The notes under the pieces are model-generated. The model had not been told where the DNA came from. It saw only the letters and a program-made list of their open reading frames with translations, and searched no databases. DNA of 27,915 bases, from NCBI GenBank assembly GCA_964520785.1, contig CAZFQG010000074.1:1-27915 (forward strand), given 5' to 3'. Made by a program: the position numbers and the translations under genes. Below, piece after piece: positions 8,078 to 16,050 of this stretch. The DNA is from CAZFQG01 sp964520785 (GTDB taxonomy: Bacteria > Planctomycetota > Planctomycetia > Pirellulales > Thermoguttaceae). Position 1 is the first letter of the stretch, and each line of letters starts with the position of its first letter.

Positions 8078-8863
8078 GTGAAACCACTGAAGCTATGCGA
8101 AGAAGCAACCCGAAGGGGGGGTGTCGTTTTAGAGGCACTTTTCGGCAAGGTCTCCGCGCGAGAAAAGGCTCCGGCGGACCTGGTAACCGAGGCCGACACA
8201 AAATCGCAGCAGACCATGGTGGCATTCCTTCGCGAAGCGACCCCTGATTTCTCCGTCTTGGCGGAAGAGGGGGCGGGCAGAGTGGCCCCATGCCCGGAGG
8301 GCTCGTACCGCTGGGTCATTGACCCCCTGGATGGGACTACGAATTATGCCCACGGCGTACCTTTCTACTCTGTTTCGGTCGCGTTACAGCGCGGCAAGGA
8401 TATAGTCGCCGGTGCGGTCTTCAACCCCCCAGGGAATGAGTGCTTTACCGCCGAGGGAGGCGGGGGAGCCTTTCTCAATGGGAAGCCGATTCGAACGAGT
8501 CACGTGATGGAACCGGCCGGTGCGCTGGCGGCATTAGGTTTCCCACCGAGGGTGGGGATGGATGACCCGGACGTGGCGGCTTTTTTGAGCACATTATTCC
8601 ACTGCCAGGCAATTCGTCGAACGGGATCGGCGGCCCTCAACCTCTGCTATGTCGCCTGCGGGCGGTTCGACACGGCCTGGTCCTATGGAACGAAAATCTG
8701 GGATCATGCGGCCGGCGGCCTGATCGTCCGAGAGGCGGGCGGCATCGTTACGCTCCCTGATGGCACGGAACTGGTGCCGGAAATCGGCGCGTTCCTCGCG
8801 TCGGCGACTCCCGAATTGCACGAAGCCATGGTAGCATTGGTGACAAGTACAAAGCAAGTTTAA
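8078..8863 (+). CDS. suhB: Inositol-1-monophosphatase family phosphatase (SuhB-like)
   Basis: A Mg-dependent sugar-phosphate phosphatase of 261 residues that could hydrolyse myo-inositol-1-phosphate or a related substrate. Motif one is W-V-I-D-P-L-D-G-T-T-N-Y at residues 79-90, giving metal ligands Asp82 and Asp85, with Glu63/Glu64 upstream in L-A-E-E-G-A. Motif two is W-D-H-A-A-G-G with Asp209. The GTG start at 8078 has GAGGAGT seven bases upstream, the best ribosome site in this part of the window. The SDR gene follows 12 bases later, so the two are very likely one operon. Family members also act on fructose-1,6-bisphosphate, histidinol phosphate or PAP, so the substrate is open. Confidence 0.92.
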   Translation: MKPLKLCEEATRRGGVVLEALFGKVSAREKAPADLVTEADTKSQQTMVAFLREATPDFSVLAEEGAGRVAPCPEGSYRWVIDPLDGTTNYAHGVPFYSVSVALQRGKDIVAGAVFNPPGNECFTAEGGGGAFLNGKPIRTSHVMEPAGALAALGFPPRVGMDDPDVAAFLSTLFHCQAIRRTGSAALNLCYVACGRFDTAWSYGTKIWDHAAGGLIVREAGGIVTLPDGTELVPEIGAFLASATPELHEAMVALVTSTKQV

Positions 8864-8875
8864 GAGCACGCCAGA

Positions 8876-9652
8876 ATGAACGATACACCCGTCGCCATCG
8901 TCACCGGGAGTTCGCGAGGAATCGGACGCGCAATCGCCGTCGATTTGTCACGGGCCGGATACGCAATCGTCGTCAACTACGCCAACAGGGCCGACGCCGC
9001 CGAGGAGGTCGTTCGGGAAATCGAGTCCGGCGGAGGAACCGCGATCGCCGTGGAGTGCAAGGTCGGAATCGCGGACGACCGGCGGCGCATCATTGACGCA
9101 ACCGTCGAACGATTCGACCGCCTCGACCTGCTGGTGAACAATGCCGGCATTACGTCTCAGGGCCGAAAAGACATTCTCGAGGCGACCGAAGAGAGCTGGG
9201 ACATCGTCTTCGACACCAACCTGAAGGGCCCATTTTTCCTTTCCCAACTGGCGGCCAACGCCATGATCGCGTTGATCGGTTCCGGGGCGATCTCCTCCGG
9301 GAAGATCATCAATATATCCTCGATTTCGGCATGGGCCGTCTCAACGAACCGGGCCGATTATTGCATGACCAAGGCGGCCATCCAGATGATGACTAAACTC
9401 TTCGCCCAGCGGTTAGCAAGGGAAAAAATCTTGGTTTACGAGGTCTGTCCCGGAGTGATCGAAAGCGACATGACGGCCCCGGTTAAAGACAAATACGACC
9501 GCCTCATCGCCGAGGGTATTTGGCCCATCCAGCGATGGGGCCGCCCCGACGACGTCGCCAGGGCCGTTCTCGCGATCGTCACCGACTCTTTCCCATTTAG
9601 CACCGGAGAATGCTTCAATGTCGACGGAGGGTTTCACATCCGGGCTCTATAG
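8876..9652 (+). CDS. Short-chain dehydrogenase/reductase (FabG-like)
   Basis: A classical NAD(P)-dependent SDR of 258 residues. The cofactor motif T-G-S-S-R-G-I-G is at residues 10-17 and N-N-A-G at 88-91. The catalytic triad is Ser149, Tyr162 and Lys166, with Y-C-M-T-K in place of the usual Y-x-x-x-K. The C-terminus ends in the family pattern T-G-E-C-F-N-V-D-G-G. Such proteins are often annotated 3-oxoacyl-ACP reductase, but the lack of neighbouring fab genes and the link to a sugar-phosphate phosphatase make a sugar or polyol dehydrogenase equally likely. Only a weak AAGAG precedes the ATG, and translation is probably coupled to suhB. Confidence 0.92.
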   Translation: MNDTPVAIVTGSSRGIGRAIAVDLSRAGYAIVVNYANRADAAEEVVREIESGGGTAIAVECKVGIADDRRRIIDATVERFDRLDLLVNNAGITSQGRKDILEATEESWDIVFDTNLKGPFFLSQLAANAMIALIGSGAISSGKIINISSISAWAVSTNRADYCMTKAAIQMMTKLFAQRLAREKILVYEVCPGVIESDMTAPVKDKYDRLIAEGIWPIQRWGRPDDVARAVLAIVTDSFPFSTGECFNVDGGFHIRAL

Positions 9653-9708
9653 AACCCTGGTTTAGAATAGTGGGTTTGGGTCAAGAATTCCGATTGTCCG
9701 GGCGATAT

Positions 9709-9717
9709 AGGAGGTGA
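9709..9717 (+). promoter_or_regulatory. Perfect Shine-Dalgarno sequence without an obvious gene
   Basis: AGGAGGTGA is an exact nine-base match to the 16S anti-SD, yet no useful start follows. The next TTG is immediately followed by TAG, and the ATT frame stops after seven codons. The SpoA gene starts 58 bases downstream and has a stop codon (9755-9757) upstream in its own frame, so it cannot use this site. Confidence 0.5.
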
Positions 9718-9775
9718 ACAATTGTAGATTCTCGTTTCCAATAACGCCAGATTTTGACGTCTTGACGCCACGGCC

Positions 9776-10786
9776 ATGCCAGGATTACCCCCCAATAGAC
9801 TGGAGCATTTGCTCTCCCACTGCAAGGAGAAGGTGTCTGAAGTTGCGGAGCTGGTAGGACCTCATTTTGGGGTAAGTGACCTTACGATCGAGGTGGGCGA
9901 GGCGCAAGCAGGGCTTGCCGGTCTGTCCGGAGCGGTGTCGGAGAAGACGGCGCTGGCAGTCATTCGTGAGTGGGCCGATTTGTTCACGCTGTTCTATCTT
10001 GACCCGGGACCGCTGAGCCCCGATTGGTGGGGAGACTCCATGGCCGGGCAGGAGCATCTTGCCGTCTTGACCACGGCCTTGGCGAACCTCGTTTCGCCGA
10101 TGGAGCCGAGAAGCTCAGCCGATCTGTTATGGGAAAAATCGCTTGCTGATGCAGCCGATTTACACGATTTTCCCGAAGATGTTACCGTCATACCGTTCGA
10201 GCTGATTTCCGGCGAGAATAAGGGGCATGCTTTCTTGGTTATACTGGAGACCGCGTCGGGATCCGACGAGGCGACCCCTCCAGAGTCGCGAGTGGAAGGA
10301 CAGGCGGATTCAAAGGACGCGGAGGAAGAACGCTTCGCGGAACCGCCGGAAAAGTCGAAAACGGTGGGAACGAACGAACCGCCGGAAGAGTCAGCGGAAC
10401 CAAGTCGGGACGAGTTGGCTGGAGAGTTCCCCCCCATGGCAGGGGCCGGGTGCTCGACCGCTTACCTTCCGCACGGTTCGCTGAACAGGCTGCCTGTCTA
10501 TGCGCGAAGCCTGCTTCATGTTAAAGTGCCGGTTGTCGTGACTTTAGCGACGAAGAAGGAGTCCGTAAGCGACATATTGAACCTTTGTCCGGGCGCAATC
10601 CTGCAATTCAAGAAATCGTGCGAAGAACCACTAGACCTCTCGGTGGGGGCTCGGCCCATTGCGAGAGGCGAAGCGGTGAAGGTGGGTGAAAAGTTCGGCC
10701 TGCGAATTATGTCGATGTTGCTCCCCAGCGACCGTTACATCACCCTTAAGCCGAAAGCCGATGCGCCGCCGGTGAATAATAGATGA
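9776..10786 (+). CDS. SpoA/FliN-like C-terminal domain protein
   Basis: A 336-residue protein with three parts. Residues 1-157 form a globular domain reminiscent of CheC/FliM-type middle regions, which I cannot assign firmly. Residues 158-225 are a low-complexity acidic linker rich in E, P and S. Residues 245-312 match the SpoA (FliM/FliN C-terminal) fold, with H-V-K-V-P-V-V-V-T-L, the L-x-P-G-x-I-L-x-F turn and A-R-G-E-A-V-K-V-G-E-K-F-G-L-R-I near the end. SpoA domains build the flagellar switch C-ring or type III sorting platforms. No other flagellar gene is present. It overlaps pabA by four bases (ATGA), so it starts a four-gene run. The ATG has no clear ribosome site. Confidence 0.82.
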   Translation: MPGLPPNRLEHLLSHCKEKVSEVAELVGPHFGVSDLTIEVGEAQAGLAGLSGAVSEKTALAVIREWADLFTLFYLDPGPLSPDWWGDSMAGQEHLAVLTTALANLVSPMEPRSSADLLWEKSLADAADLHDFPEDVTVIPFELISGENKGHAFLVILETASGSDEATPPESRVEGQADSKDAEEERFAEPPEKSKTVGTNEPPEESAEPSRDELAGEFPPMAGAGCSTAYLPHGSLNRLPVYARSLLHVKVPVVVTLATKKESVSDILNLCPGAILQFKKSCEEPLDLSVGARPIARGEAVKVGEKFGLRIMSMLLPSDRYITLKPKADAPPVNNR

Positions 10787-11370
10787 TACTCCTGATCGAT
10801 AACTACGACTCCTTCACCTACAACCTCGTGCAGCGTCTGGGGGAGATTGACCCCGCGATCAGTTTGGAGGTTCACCGGAACGACAAAATCACGCTTGACG
10901 AAATCGAAGAAAAATCGCCTACGCATCTGATTATCTCTCCGGGACCCTGCACGCCGAACGAGGCGGGCATTTCGGTCGACTGCGTGAGACGTTTCGCCGG
11001 CAAGATTCCCCTTCTGGGAGTCTGCCTGGGTCATCAGTCGATAGGGCAGGCTTTCGGGGCGAAGATCGTCCGTGCCGAACACCTCATGCATGGCAAGACG
11101 GATCGGATTCACCACGACGGGCGCGGCCTATACGAGGGAATCGAAAACCCCTTCACCGCGACCCGCTACCACAGCCTGGTGATTCAGCCCGATACTTTGA
11201 GCGAGGACTTCAAAGTCACCGCATGGGCAACCAGCCCGATGGGGAACAGGGAGATCATGGGAATCGAGCACAAGGAGTATCCCCTCTTCGGAATGCAGTA
11301 TCATCCGGAGAGTTTTCTGACCGATGTGGGAACGACGCTCCTGAGCCGATTCTTGACCCTAAAAGGCTGA
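10783..11370 (+). CDS. pabA: Aminodeoxychorismate/anthranilate synthase glutaminase subunit
   Basis: A class I glutamine amidotransferase of 195 residues that supplies ammonia to a chorismate-using partner (PabB or TrpE). The start is I-D-N-Y-D-S-F-T-Y-N at residues 5-14. The P-G-P motif is at 53-55, the nucleophile elbow G-V-C-L-G-H-Q has Cys81, and the H-P-E-S motif gives His174 and Glu176. The catalytic triad is therefore complete. PabA and TrpG cannot be told apart from sequence alone, and in many bacteria one protein serves both folate and tryptophan synthesis. No trpE or pabB is in the window. The start codon overlaps the stop of the SpoA gene. Confidence 0.93.
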   Translation: MILLIDNYDSFTYNLVQRLGEIDPAISLEVHRNDKITLDEIEEKSPTHLIISPGPCTPNEAGISVDCVRRFAGKIPLLGVCLGHQSIGQAFGAKIVRAEHLMHGKTDRIHHDGRGLYEGIENPFTATRYHSLVIQPDTLSEDFKVTAWATSPMGNREIMGIEHKEYPLFGMQYHPESFLTDVGTTLLSRFLTLKG

Positions 11371-11377
11371 TGGAAAC

Positions 11378-12661
11378 ATGATGCTCCGGTGTTGGACTTT
11401 TCTTGCCGCGGGGGTGGTTCTGTTCGCGACGACCGTCTGCCTTGCCGACATCGACCAAGCCGAAGTCGAGCGTCTCGTCGGCGAACTCAACGCTCCGGCT
11501 CTCGGCGACCGCCGCGCGGCCGAGGCGAAGTTGATCAAAATGGGTTCCGAAATCCTTCCCTTGCTACCGGCGACGGATCGGCAAACGCCTCCCGAGGTCC
11601 GGATGCGGCTTTCGCGAATCCGCGAAACCCTCCAGCGACGCGAATCTCACGAGATTCTGCTGCCGAGCCGGGTTACGGTTCACGCCGTGGAAGAGCCGAT
11701 ATGGAACGTGCTGCAATCGATGGCGGAGCAGACGGGCAACCGGATCGTGGACGCCCGGAGGAGATTCAATCAACCGTTGGAGTCTCCCACCGTAACGATC
11801 CACCTTCAAGCAGCGCCGTTTTGGCCGTCCCTCGATGACCTGTTGGAACGTACCGGCCTGAGCGTCTATCCCTATACCGGGGAGGACGCGATCGGGATCG
11901 TCGCGCGGACGAAGAACCAATTTCCGCCCACGGAAACAGCCGTCTACTTTGGTCCGTTCCGGTTTCAGCCGACGACGCTGGTCGCGCGGCGAGATGCGCG
12001 ATTCCGCGATTCCGCGTCGCTGCACGTCGACGTGGAACTTGCATGGGAGCCGCGGCTGTCCCCGGTTCGGATCTCGCAGAAGATGAGCCGCGTCTGGGCC
12101 TTCGACGAGCAGGGCCGGGCGATTCCACCGCTCAACGCCAACGCCGTTGTCGAGTTGGCCGTGAAACCAAACGTCCCGGCGGTTACGCTGTCGCTCCCGT
12201 TTGCCCCCGCGCCGCGGGGCTCGACGCGGATCGCCAAGCTCCAGGGTTCCTTGGAGGTCTTGATGCCGGGCCCCTTGGAAGCGTTCCGCTTTCCAACGGT
12301 TTCGGAAACAATCGGAAATACGGAACGGATTTCGCGGACGCAAGTCACGCTCTCGCGAATCCGCCGGACGGACAAGGTGTTCGAAATCTGGATTCGCGTC
12401 CGCTACGACCAGGCTTACGATGCGCTCGAATCGCACCGGGGTTGGTTCTTGAACAACCCGGCCTACCTACTCACCGAAGAGGGGAAACGTATTGAAAACC
12501 GCGGAAACGCGGCGACGGACCAGAGCGAGAACGAATTCGGCCTGACCTATTTCTTTGAGGGAATCGATTCGCTCGAAGGATGCACATTCGTCTACGAGAC
12601 GCCGGGGTCGCTACAACTCAGTCCCATCGATTACGTCATCCAAGACCTGCCCCTCCCTTGA
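11378..12661 (+). CDS. Secreted hypothetical with a secretin-N-like segment
   Basis: I recognise no named family. Residues 1-24 are a signal peptide ending in L-A-D. Residues 25-95 are helical and charged and resemble a HEAT-like segment (V-E-R-L-V-G-E-L-N ... A-E-A-K-L-I-K-M-G). Residues 100-175 resemble the short N0/STN domain of secretins and TonB-dependent proteins (I-W-N-V-L-Q-S-M-A-E-Q-T-G-N-R-I-V, then V-T-I-H-L-Q-A-A-P-F-W). Residues 180-427 are beta-rich. The gene starts seven bases after pabA and its stop overlaps the mutY start, so it belongs to the same operon. Two adjacent ATGs (11378, 11381) are both usable. It is probably periplasmic. Confidence 0.8.
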   Translation: MMLRCWTFLAAGVVLFATTVCLADIDQAEVERLVGELNAPALGDRRAAEAKLIKMGSEILPLLPATDRQTPPEVRMRLSRIRETLQRRESHEILLPSRVTVHAVEEPIWNVLQSMAEQTGNRIVDARRRFNQPLESPTVTIHLQAAPFWPSLDDLLERTGLSVYPYTGEDAIGIVARTKNQFPPTETAVYFGPFRFQPTTLVARRDARFRDSASLHVDVELAWEPRLSPVRISQKMSRVWAFDEQGRAIPPLNANAVVELAVKPNVPAVTLSLPFAPAPRGSTRIAKLQGSLEVLMPGPLEAFRFPTVSETIGNTERISRTQVTLSRIRRTDKVFEIWIRVRYDQAYDALESHRGWFLNNPAYLLTEEGKRIENRGNAATDQSENEFGLTYFFEGIDSLEGCTFVYETPGSLQLSPIDYVIQDLPLP

Positions 12662-13752
12662 GTCTCCCCGAGCTGTCCGAGATTGATTCCGCGTGGAAGT
12701 CCCGATTTCGCGGTCGCTTGAATAAGTGGTTCGCGGTCAACGCGAGAGACTTGCCCTGGCGCCGCTCACGCGATCCCTACCGCGTGTGGGTGAGCGAAAT
12801 CATGCTTCAGCAAACGCAGGTAGCCACTGTCGAGGGATACTTCAACCGATTCGTCGAGCGGTTTCCGCACGTCCATTCGCTGGCGGCCGCCGAGGAGGAG
12901 GACGTGCTGCGACTTTGGGAGGGACTCGGCTATTACAGCCGTGCAAGGCAGTTGCACAAGGCGGCCCGGGTGATCGTCGCGCGTCACGAAGGCCGGTTCC
13001 CGAGCGACTTGCAGGCCGTTCGCGACCTACCGGGAATCGGGCGCTACACGGCCGGGGCGATTCTCTCCATCGCCTTCGATCAGCGACAACCGATCTTGGA
13101 GGCCAACACCATTCGGATTTTCGCGAGGCTCTTGGCGTTCGAGGGAGACACGACCTCGAAACACGGCCAGGAGGTCCTCTGGGGCATGGCGGAAACGGTT
13201 CTCCCACGCAAAAACGTCGGCCTTTTCAATCAGGCCCTGATGGAACTGGGTAGCGAGGTCTGCCGCGGGAAGATGCCCCTTTGCCGGAACTGTCCGGTGG
13301 AGCCGCTCTGCGCGACCAGGCAACAGGGCAAGCAGGATTCCATCCCCAGGCCCAAGGCACGCCGGCGGATCGAGGCGAAACACCACGCCGTCGTGCTTCT
13401 TCGTCACCGCCAGACGCTTCTGATGCTCAAGAACACCGAGCCGGGCCGGTGGAGCGGACTTTGGGATTTTCCCAGGGTGGAGATCGACGCCGACCACCCC
13501 GACAACGTCCGGCGGCAGATCATCGAAAAAGTCACCGCCAAGACGGGCTTGAACGTGGAACTGGGGAAGAAACTGACAACGCTCACGCACGGCGTGACGC
13601 GATTCAGGATCACGCTCGACTGTTACGAAGGGGTTCCCACTTCCGACCCGGACGACAGCCCGAAATCCGCGAACGCCCAATGGGTGGCTCCCGAGGACCT
13701 GGGGGAGTATCCCCTAAACGTCACGGCTCGGAAGGTGAGTCGGTTCGCGTGA
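12658..13752 (+). CDS. mutY: A/G-specific adenine DNA glycosylase MutY
   Basis: Removes adenine mispaired with 8-oxoguanine. TTG at 12658 is chosen because it overlaps the upstream stop (TTGA) and gives a normal N-terminus (364 residues). An ATG at 12580 would overlap the previous gene by 82 bases. E-I-M-L-Q-Q-T-Q-V carries the conserved Glu47. The helix-hairpin-helix L-P-G-I-G-R-Y-T-A-G-A follows, and the 4Fe-4S ligands are Cys202, Cys209, Cys212 and Cys218 with standard 6-2-5 spacing. The last third is a NUDIX-like 8-oxoG recognition domain. The catalytic Asp in the D-G-N motif is replaced by Glu148 (P-I-L-E-A-N-T), codon GAG at 13099. The 3' end overlaps the convergent hypothetical gene by 32 bases. 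Confidence 0.93.
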   Translation: MSLPELSEIDSAWKSRFRGRLNKWFAVNARDLPWRRSRDPYRVWVSEIMLQQTQVATVEGYFNRFVERFPHVHSLAAAEEEDVLRLWEGLGYYSRARQLHKAARVIVARHEGRFPSDLQAVRDLPGIGRYTAGAILSIAFDQRQPILEANTIRIFARLLAFEGDTTSKHGQEVLWGMAETVLPRKNVGLFNQALMELGSEVCRGKMPLCRNCPVEPLCATRQQGKQDSIPRPKARRRIEAKHHAVVLLRHRQTLLMLKNTEPGRWSGLWDFPRVEIDADHPDNVRRQIIEKVTAKTGLNVELGKKLTTLTHGVTRFRITLDCYEGVPTSDPDDSPKSANAQWVAPEDLGEYPLNVTARKVSRFA

Positions 13753-14326
13753 ATGCAAAATCGGGATCGGAAGGCGTTCCCGCGTTTCCATGGAACTCGG
13801 CGATGAGCGCCCGGTAACGCCGGCGCGTTCCGGCATGAATCAAAAGGAGATAGACGAAAGCCCAGAAGAACCCGGCCGCCACTCCCCAGGCCAACCAAAA
13901 GAGCAGCCACGGTTTTTCGGGCTCCATTCCCTCCAAATTGCCGTTCGTTTCGATCCCCACCCCGGTTCCGTTTTCCAAGCTCGGGAGCGACCCACCCGGT
14001 TCTGGGTGCGAATCGGAAGGGCTGTGAGAAGACTCGTCCGGGGTTTCGGGTGTCGGCTCGGTATCACCCTGCGGGGTGGTCAATTCCGGTGGGACGATAT
14101 CTCGCGGAACCGGTTCCTCTCCGCAGACAATCCGATAGCTTCGCACGTGAGCGCGGACCTGTGGATCGACGACACTGCCAAGTCTTCGCCCTTCCCTCAG
14201 CTCCTCCAGCAGGTGTGGTTCAATCTGAATGATGTACTCATACCCCCCATCCGGTAGTTTCTCCCAGCCGAAATCGATGCCGATGATGGCCGTGGCGACA
14301 CAAATCATACAGCCCATAGGTGGCAT
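13721..14326 (-). CDS. Hypothetical single-pass membrane protein
   Basis: No family name can be given. Residues 18-70 are a compact conserved-looking segment (D-F-G-W-E-K-L-P-D-G-G-Y-E-Y-I-I-Q-I-E-P). Residues 75-138 are a low-complexity linker rich in P, T, E, S and G, and residues 140-164 form a clear membrane segment. A basic, cytosolic-type tail follows. The protein is 201 residues from the ATG at 14326. The ATG at residue 4 (14317) is an equally good start because AAGG lies nine bases before it. The 3' end overlaps mutY by 32 bases in convergent orientation. The N-terminal segment looks like a type found widely in planctomycetes; that is recollection, not a search. Confidence 0.72.
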   Translation of the reverse strand: MPPMGCMICVATAIIGIDFGWEKLPDGGYEYIIQIEPHLLEELREGRRLGSVVDPQVRAHVRSYRIVCGEEPVPRDIVPPELTTPQGDTEPTPETPDESSHSPSDSHPEPGGSLPSLENGTGVGIETNGNLEGMEPEKPWLLFWLAWGVAAGFFWAFVYLLLIHAGTRRRYRALIAEFHGNAGTPSDPDFAFTRTDSPSEP

Positions 14327-14528
14327 CCTTGGTAAAATGAGGGGAACTCGCGGTTAACGGAAGATATGACCTATTTTAACCTCGCAAGTGCGGGTCGCAA
14401 CCTTCATGAGCATGTCTCGGTCGACGTCCGTCTTCCGTGCGAATCGCCGAGAGCGATATCCGGCTCTTTCAGGCCCTCGTTTCGCGGTACGCGGACGGTT
14501 GCTTCGCGGCTCCGCAAGAACGACCAAG

Positions 14529-15205
14529 ATCAACGCGGACCGCACGTTCGCCTCAACCGAACAGTCGCGAGTGACCGAGTACCTCATTAACGGCGGGAAT
14601 TCAATACGCCTCTGGGAATAGGCGACTCGTGGTGCTCGGATTTTTCTTCGAGACGATTACCGACCCGGCTGTTCGAACGCGAATGATGGACGCCGTCGTC
14701 TCCTTCTTCGAGATCGTCCCGTGCCAGGTCCTTGTGACGGAAACCGGGGGCTCGACGAAGGTCACGGAGGGAGGCGCGGTCGACGCCTACCGGTTGGAGT
14801 TGGAGCGTAACCCGAACGGGCCCGTGCATCTGACCATCGCCGGTGGGAACCAGGTGGAACTGGCAACCAGCCCGGGCGGACCTTACGCGGCCTATGTGGA
14901 ACTGGTGATTGGGAATGCGACGGCCCGATACATCTACGTCCGCGCTGTAAACGACACGGTTCATGAGGGTCATCACGAGGCGACGATCGTCCACGTCGTC
15001 ACGGCGTCGGCCGATTCGCGTTACGCCCTCGGTTTGACGGGCGCGACCGTGAGCGTGTCGATTACCGACAACGATCCATCACCGTTCGGCGATCTGAGCG
15101 GGGACGGCATCGTCGGCGGGGCCAACCTGGACTTACCCGCGCCAACTGGGGACGGACGGATTTGCCGCCGGCGGAACGCCGAGCCGGGACTCCCGGGGGT
15201 TTTGA
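14529..15205 (+). pseudogene. Decayed remnant of a large secreted ThuA-like/Calx-beta/dockerin protein
   Basis: Three frames each hold a piece of one protein. Residues like T-E-Q-S-R-V-T-E-Y-L-I-N-G-G-N (14556-14600) match the Y-L-x-x-G-G of a glutamine-amidotransferase-like domain. In a second frame, open from 14575, A-G-I-Q-Y ... V-V-L-G-F-F-F-E-T-I (14593-14661) matches the end of that domain, so the part between is deleted. A Calx-beta-like module follows, from V-T-E-T-G-G to V-S-I-T-D-N-D. Then comes a dockerin-like G-D-L-S-G-D-G-I-V-G-G-A-N-L-D-L, broken by a frameshift near 15136: the expected R-A-N-W-G continues in another frame at 15138-15152. The N-terminal half is absent and the 3' end abuts the opposing MBL gene. 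Confidence 0.7.
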
Positions 15206-15208
15206 GGT

Positions 15209-16039
15209 TTACGCCGCGAACTCCACCGTCTGGCCGCAGCCGAAATCCCGGCATTCCCCGGAAAAGCGATCCCAGAGGGCGGACGTCATGGGAATGCCGG
15301 TACAGTGGGACGGACCGAATCGCCTCGCTCCCAAGGCGCGCATGTCGGCGATCGTTTGGTCGATCACGGAGGGACTCCCGTTCAACAGATGCATCCCCCC
15401 GAACACGGCTAGGTGCGACGCGCCGGTGAGATCAACGGCGTACCGAAGGGTATTCACTACGCCGGAATGGGCGCAGCCACACAAGACGATGAGTGTGTCG
15501 CCCGCGTGGAAATAGACCGATTGATCGTCTTCGAGAGGGTCGGGCCGAGTGCAGGCCGCGTCGTGGAAGAACCCCTTCGGCGGCCGTTCATAGTCGGTCA
15601 CCCTCGGAACCGGTCCGGTGGCGAAAAGGCCCGACGCGATTTCCGTCGGACCTTCGACGAAGCGGACGACTCCGCCGTACGCCTCGACGCACTCCCTTAT
15701 TACCTCCGGGATATCAATGCGGCGGGACGTTCCCTCCGTGAGAGAGAACTTCGGTTTGAGCGCCGCCGGATGCAGATAGACCGGAGTCTCGCGGCCGATT
15801 ACCTTCAAGGCCGCGAGCAGCCCGCCGGTATGGTCGTAGTGCCCATGACTGAGCACGACGGCGTCGGCCTTTTCCAGCGGGATACCTAGAGAATCGACGT
15901 TGGGCAGCAGAGTGCGGCCCGCACCGGTGTCGAAGAGGATGTTCTTGCCTTCGTGCTCGATCCAAAGAGACAGGCCGTGCTCCGCGAGGACGTTTCTCGC
16001 CGAGGCACGATTCTCCACGAGGACGGTAACGCGGGTCAT
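15209..16039 (-). CDS. Metallo-beta-lactamase-fold hydrolase in the polyamine operon
   Basis: A 276-residue protein of the MBL subgroup often annotated as 7,8-dihydropterin-6-yl-methyl-4-(ribofuranosyl)aminobenzene-phosphate synthase-like (COG1237 type). The metal motif S-H-G-H-Y-D-H-T-G-G gives His65, His67, Asp69 and His70. Later metal or active-site candidates are C-G-C-A-H-S-G (His191), G-G-M-H-L (His217) and P-S-H-C-T-G (His245). All are intact and the length is normal. AAGGAA precedes the ATG. The gene starts 11 bases after the ureohydrolase stop, so it is the fourth gene of the operon. Its substrate is unknown, and the position suggests a task linked to polyamines or their by-products. 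Confidence 0.88.
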   Translation of the reverse strand: MTRVTVLVENRASARNVLAEHGLSLWIEHEGKNILFDTGAGRTLLPNVDSLGIPLEKADAVVLSHGHYDHTGGLLAALKVIGRETPVYLHPAALKPKFSLTEGTSRRIDIPEVIRECVEAYGGVVRFVEGPTEIASGLFATGPVPRVTDYERPPKGFFHDAACTRPDPLEDDQSVYFHAGDTLIVLCGCAHSGVVNTLRYAVDLTGASHLAVFGGMHLLNGSPSVIDQTIADMRALGARRFGPSHCTGIPMTSALWDRFSGECRDFGCGQTVEFAA

Positions 16040-16050
16040 TGCACGGTTCC

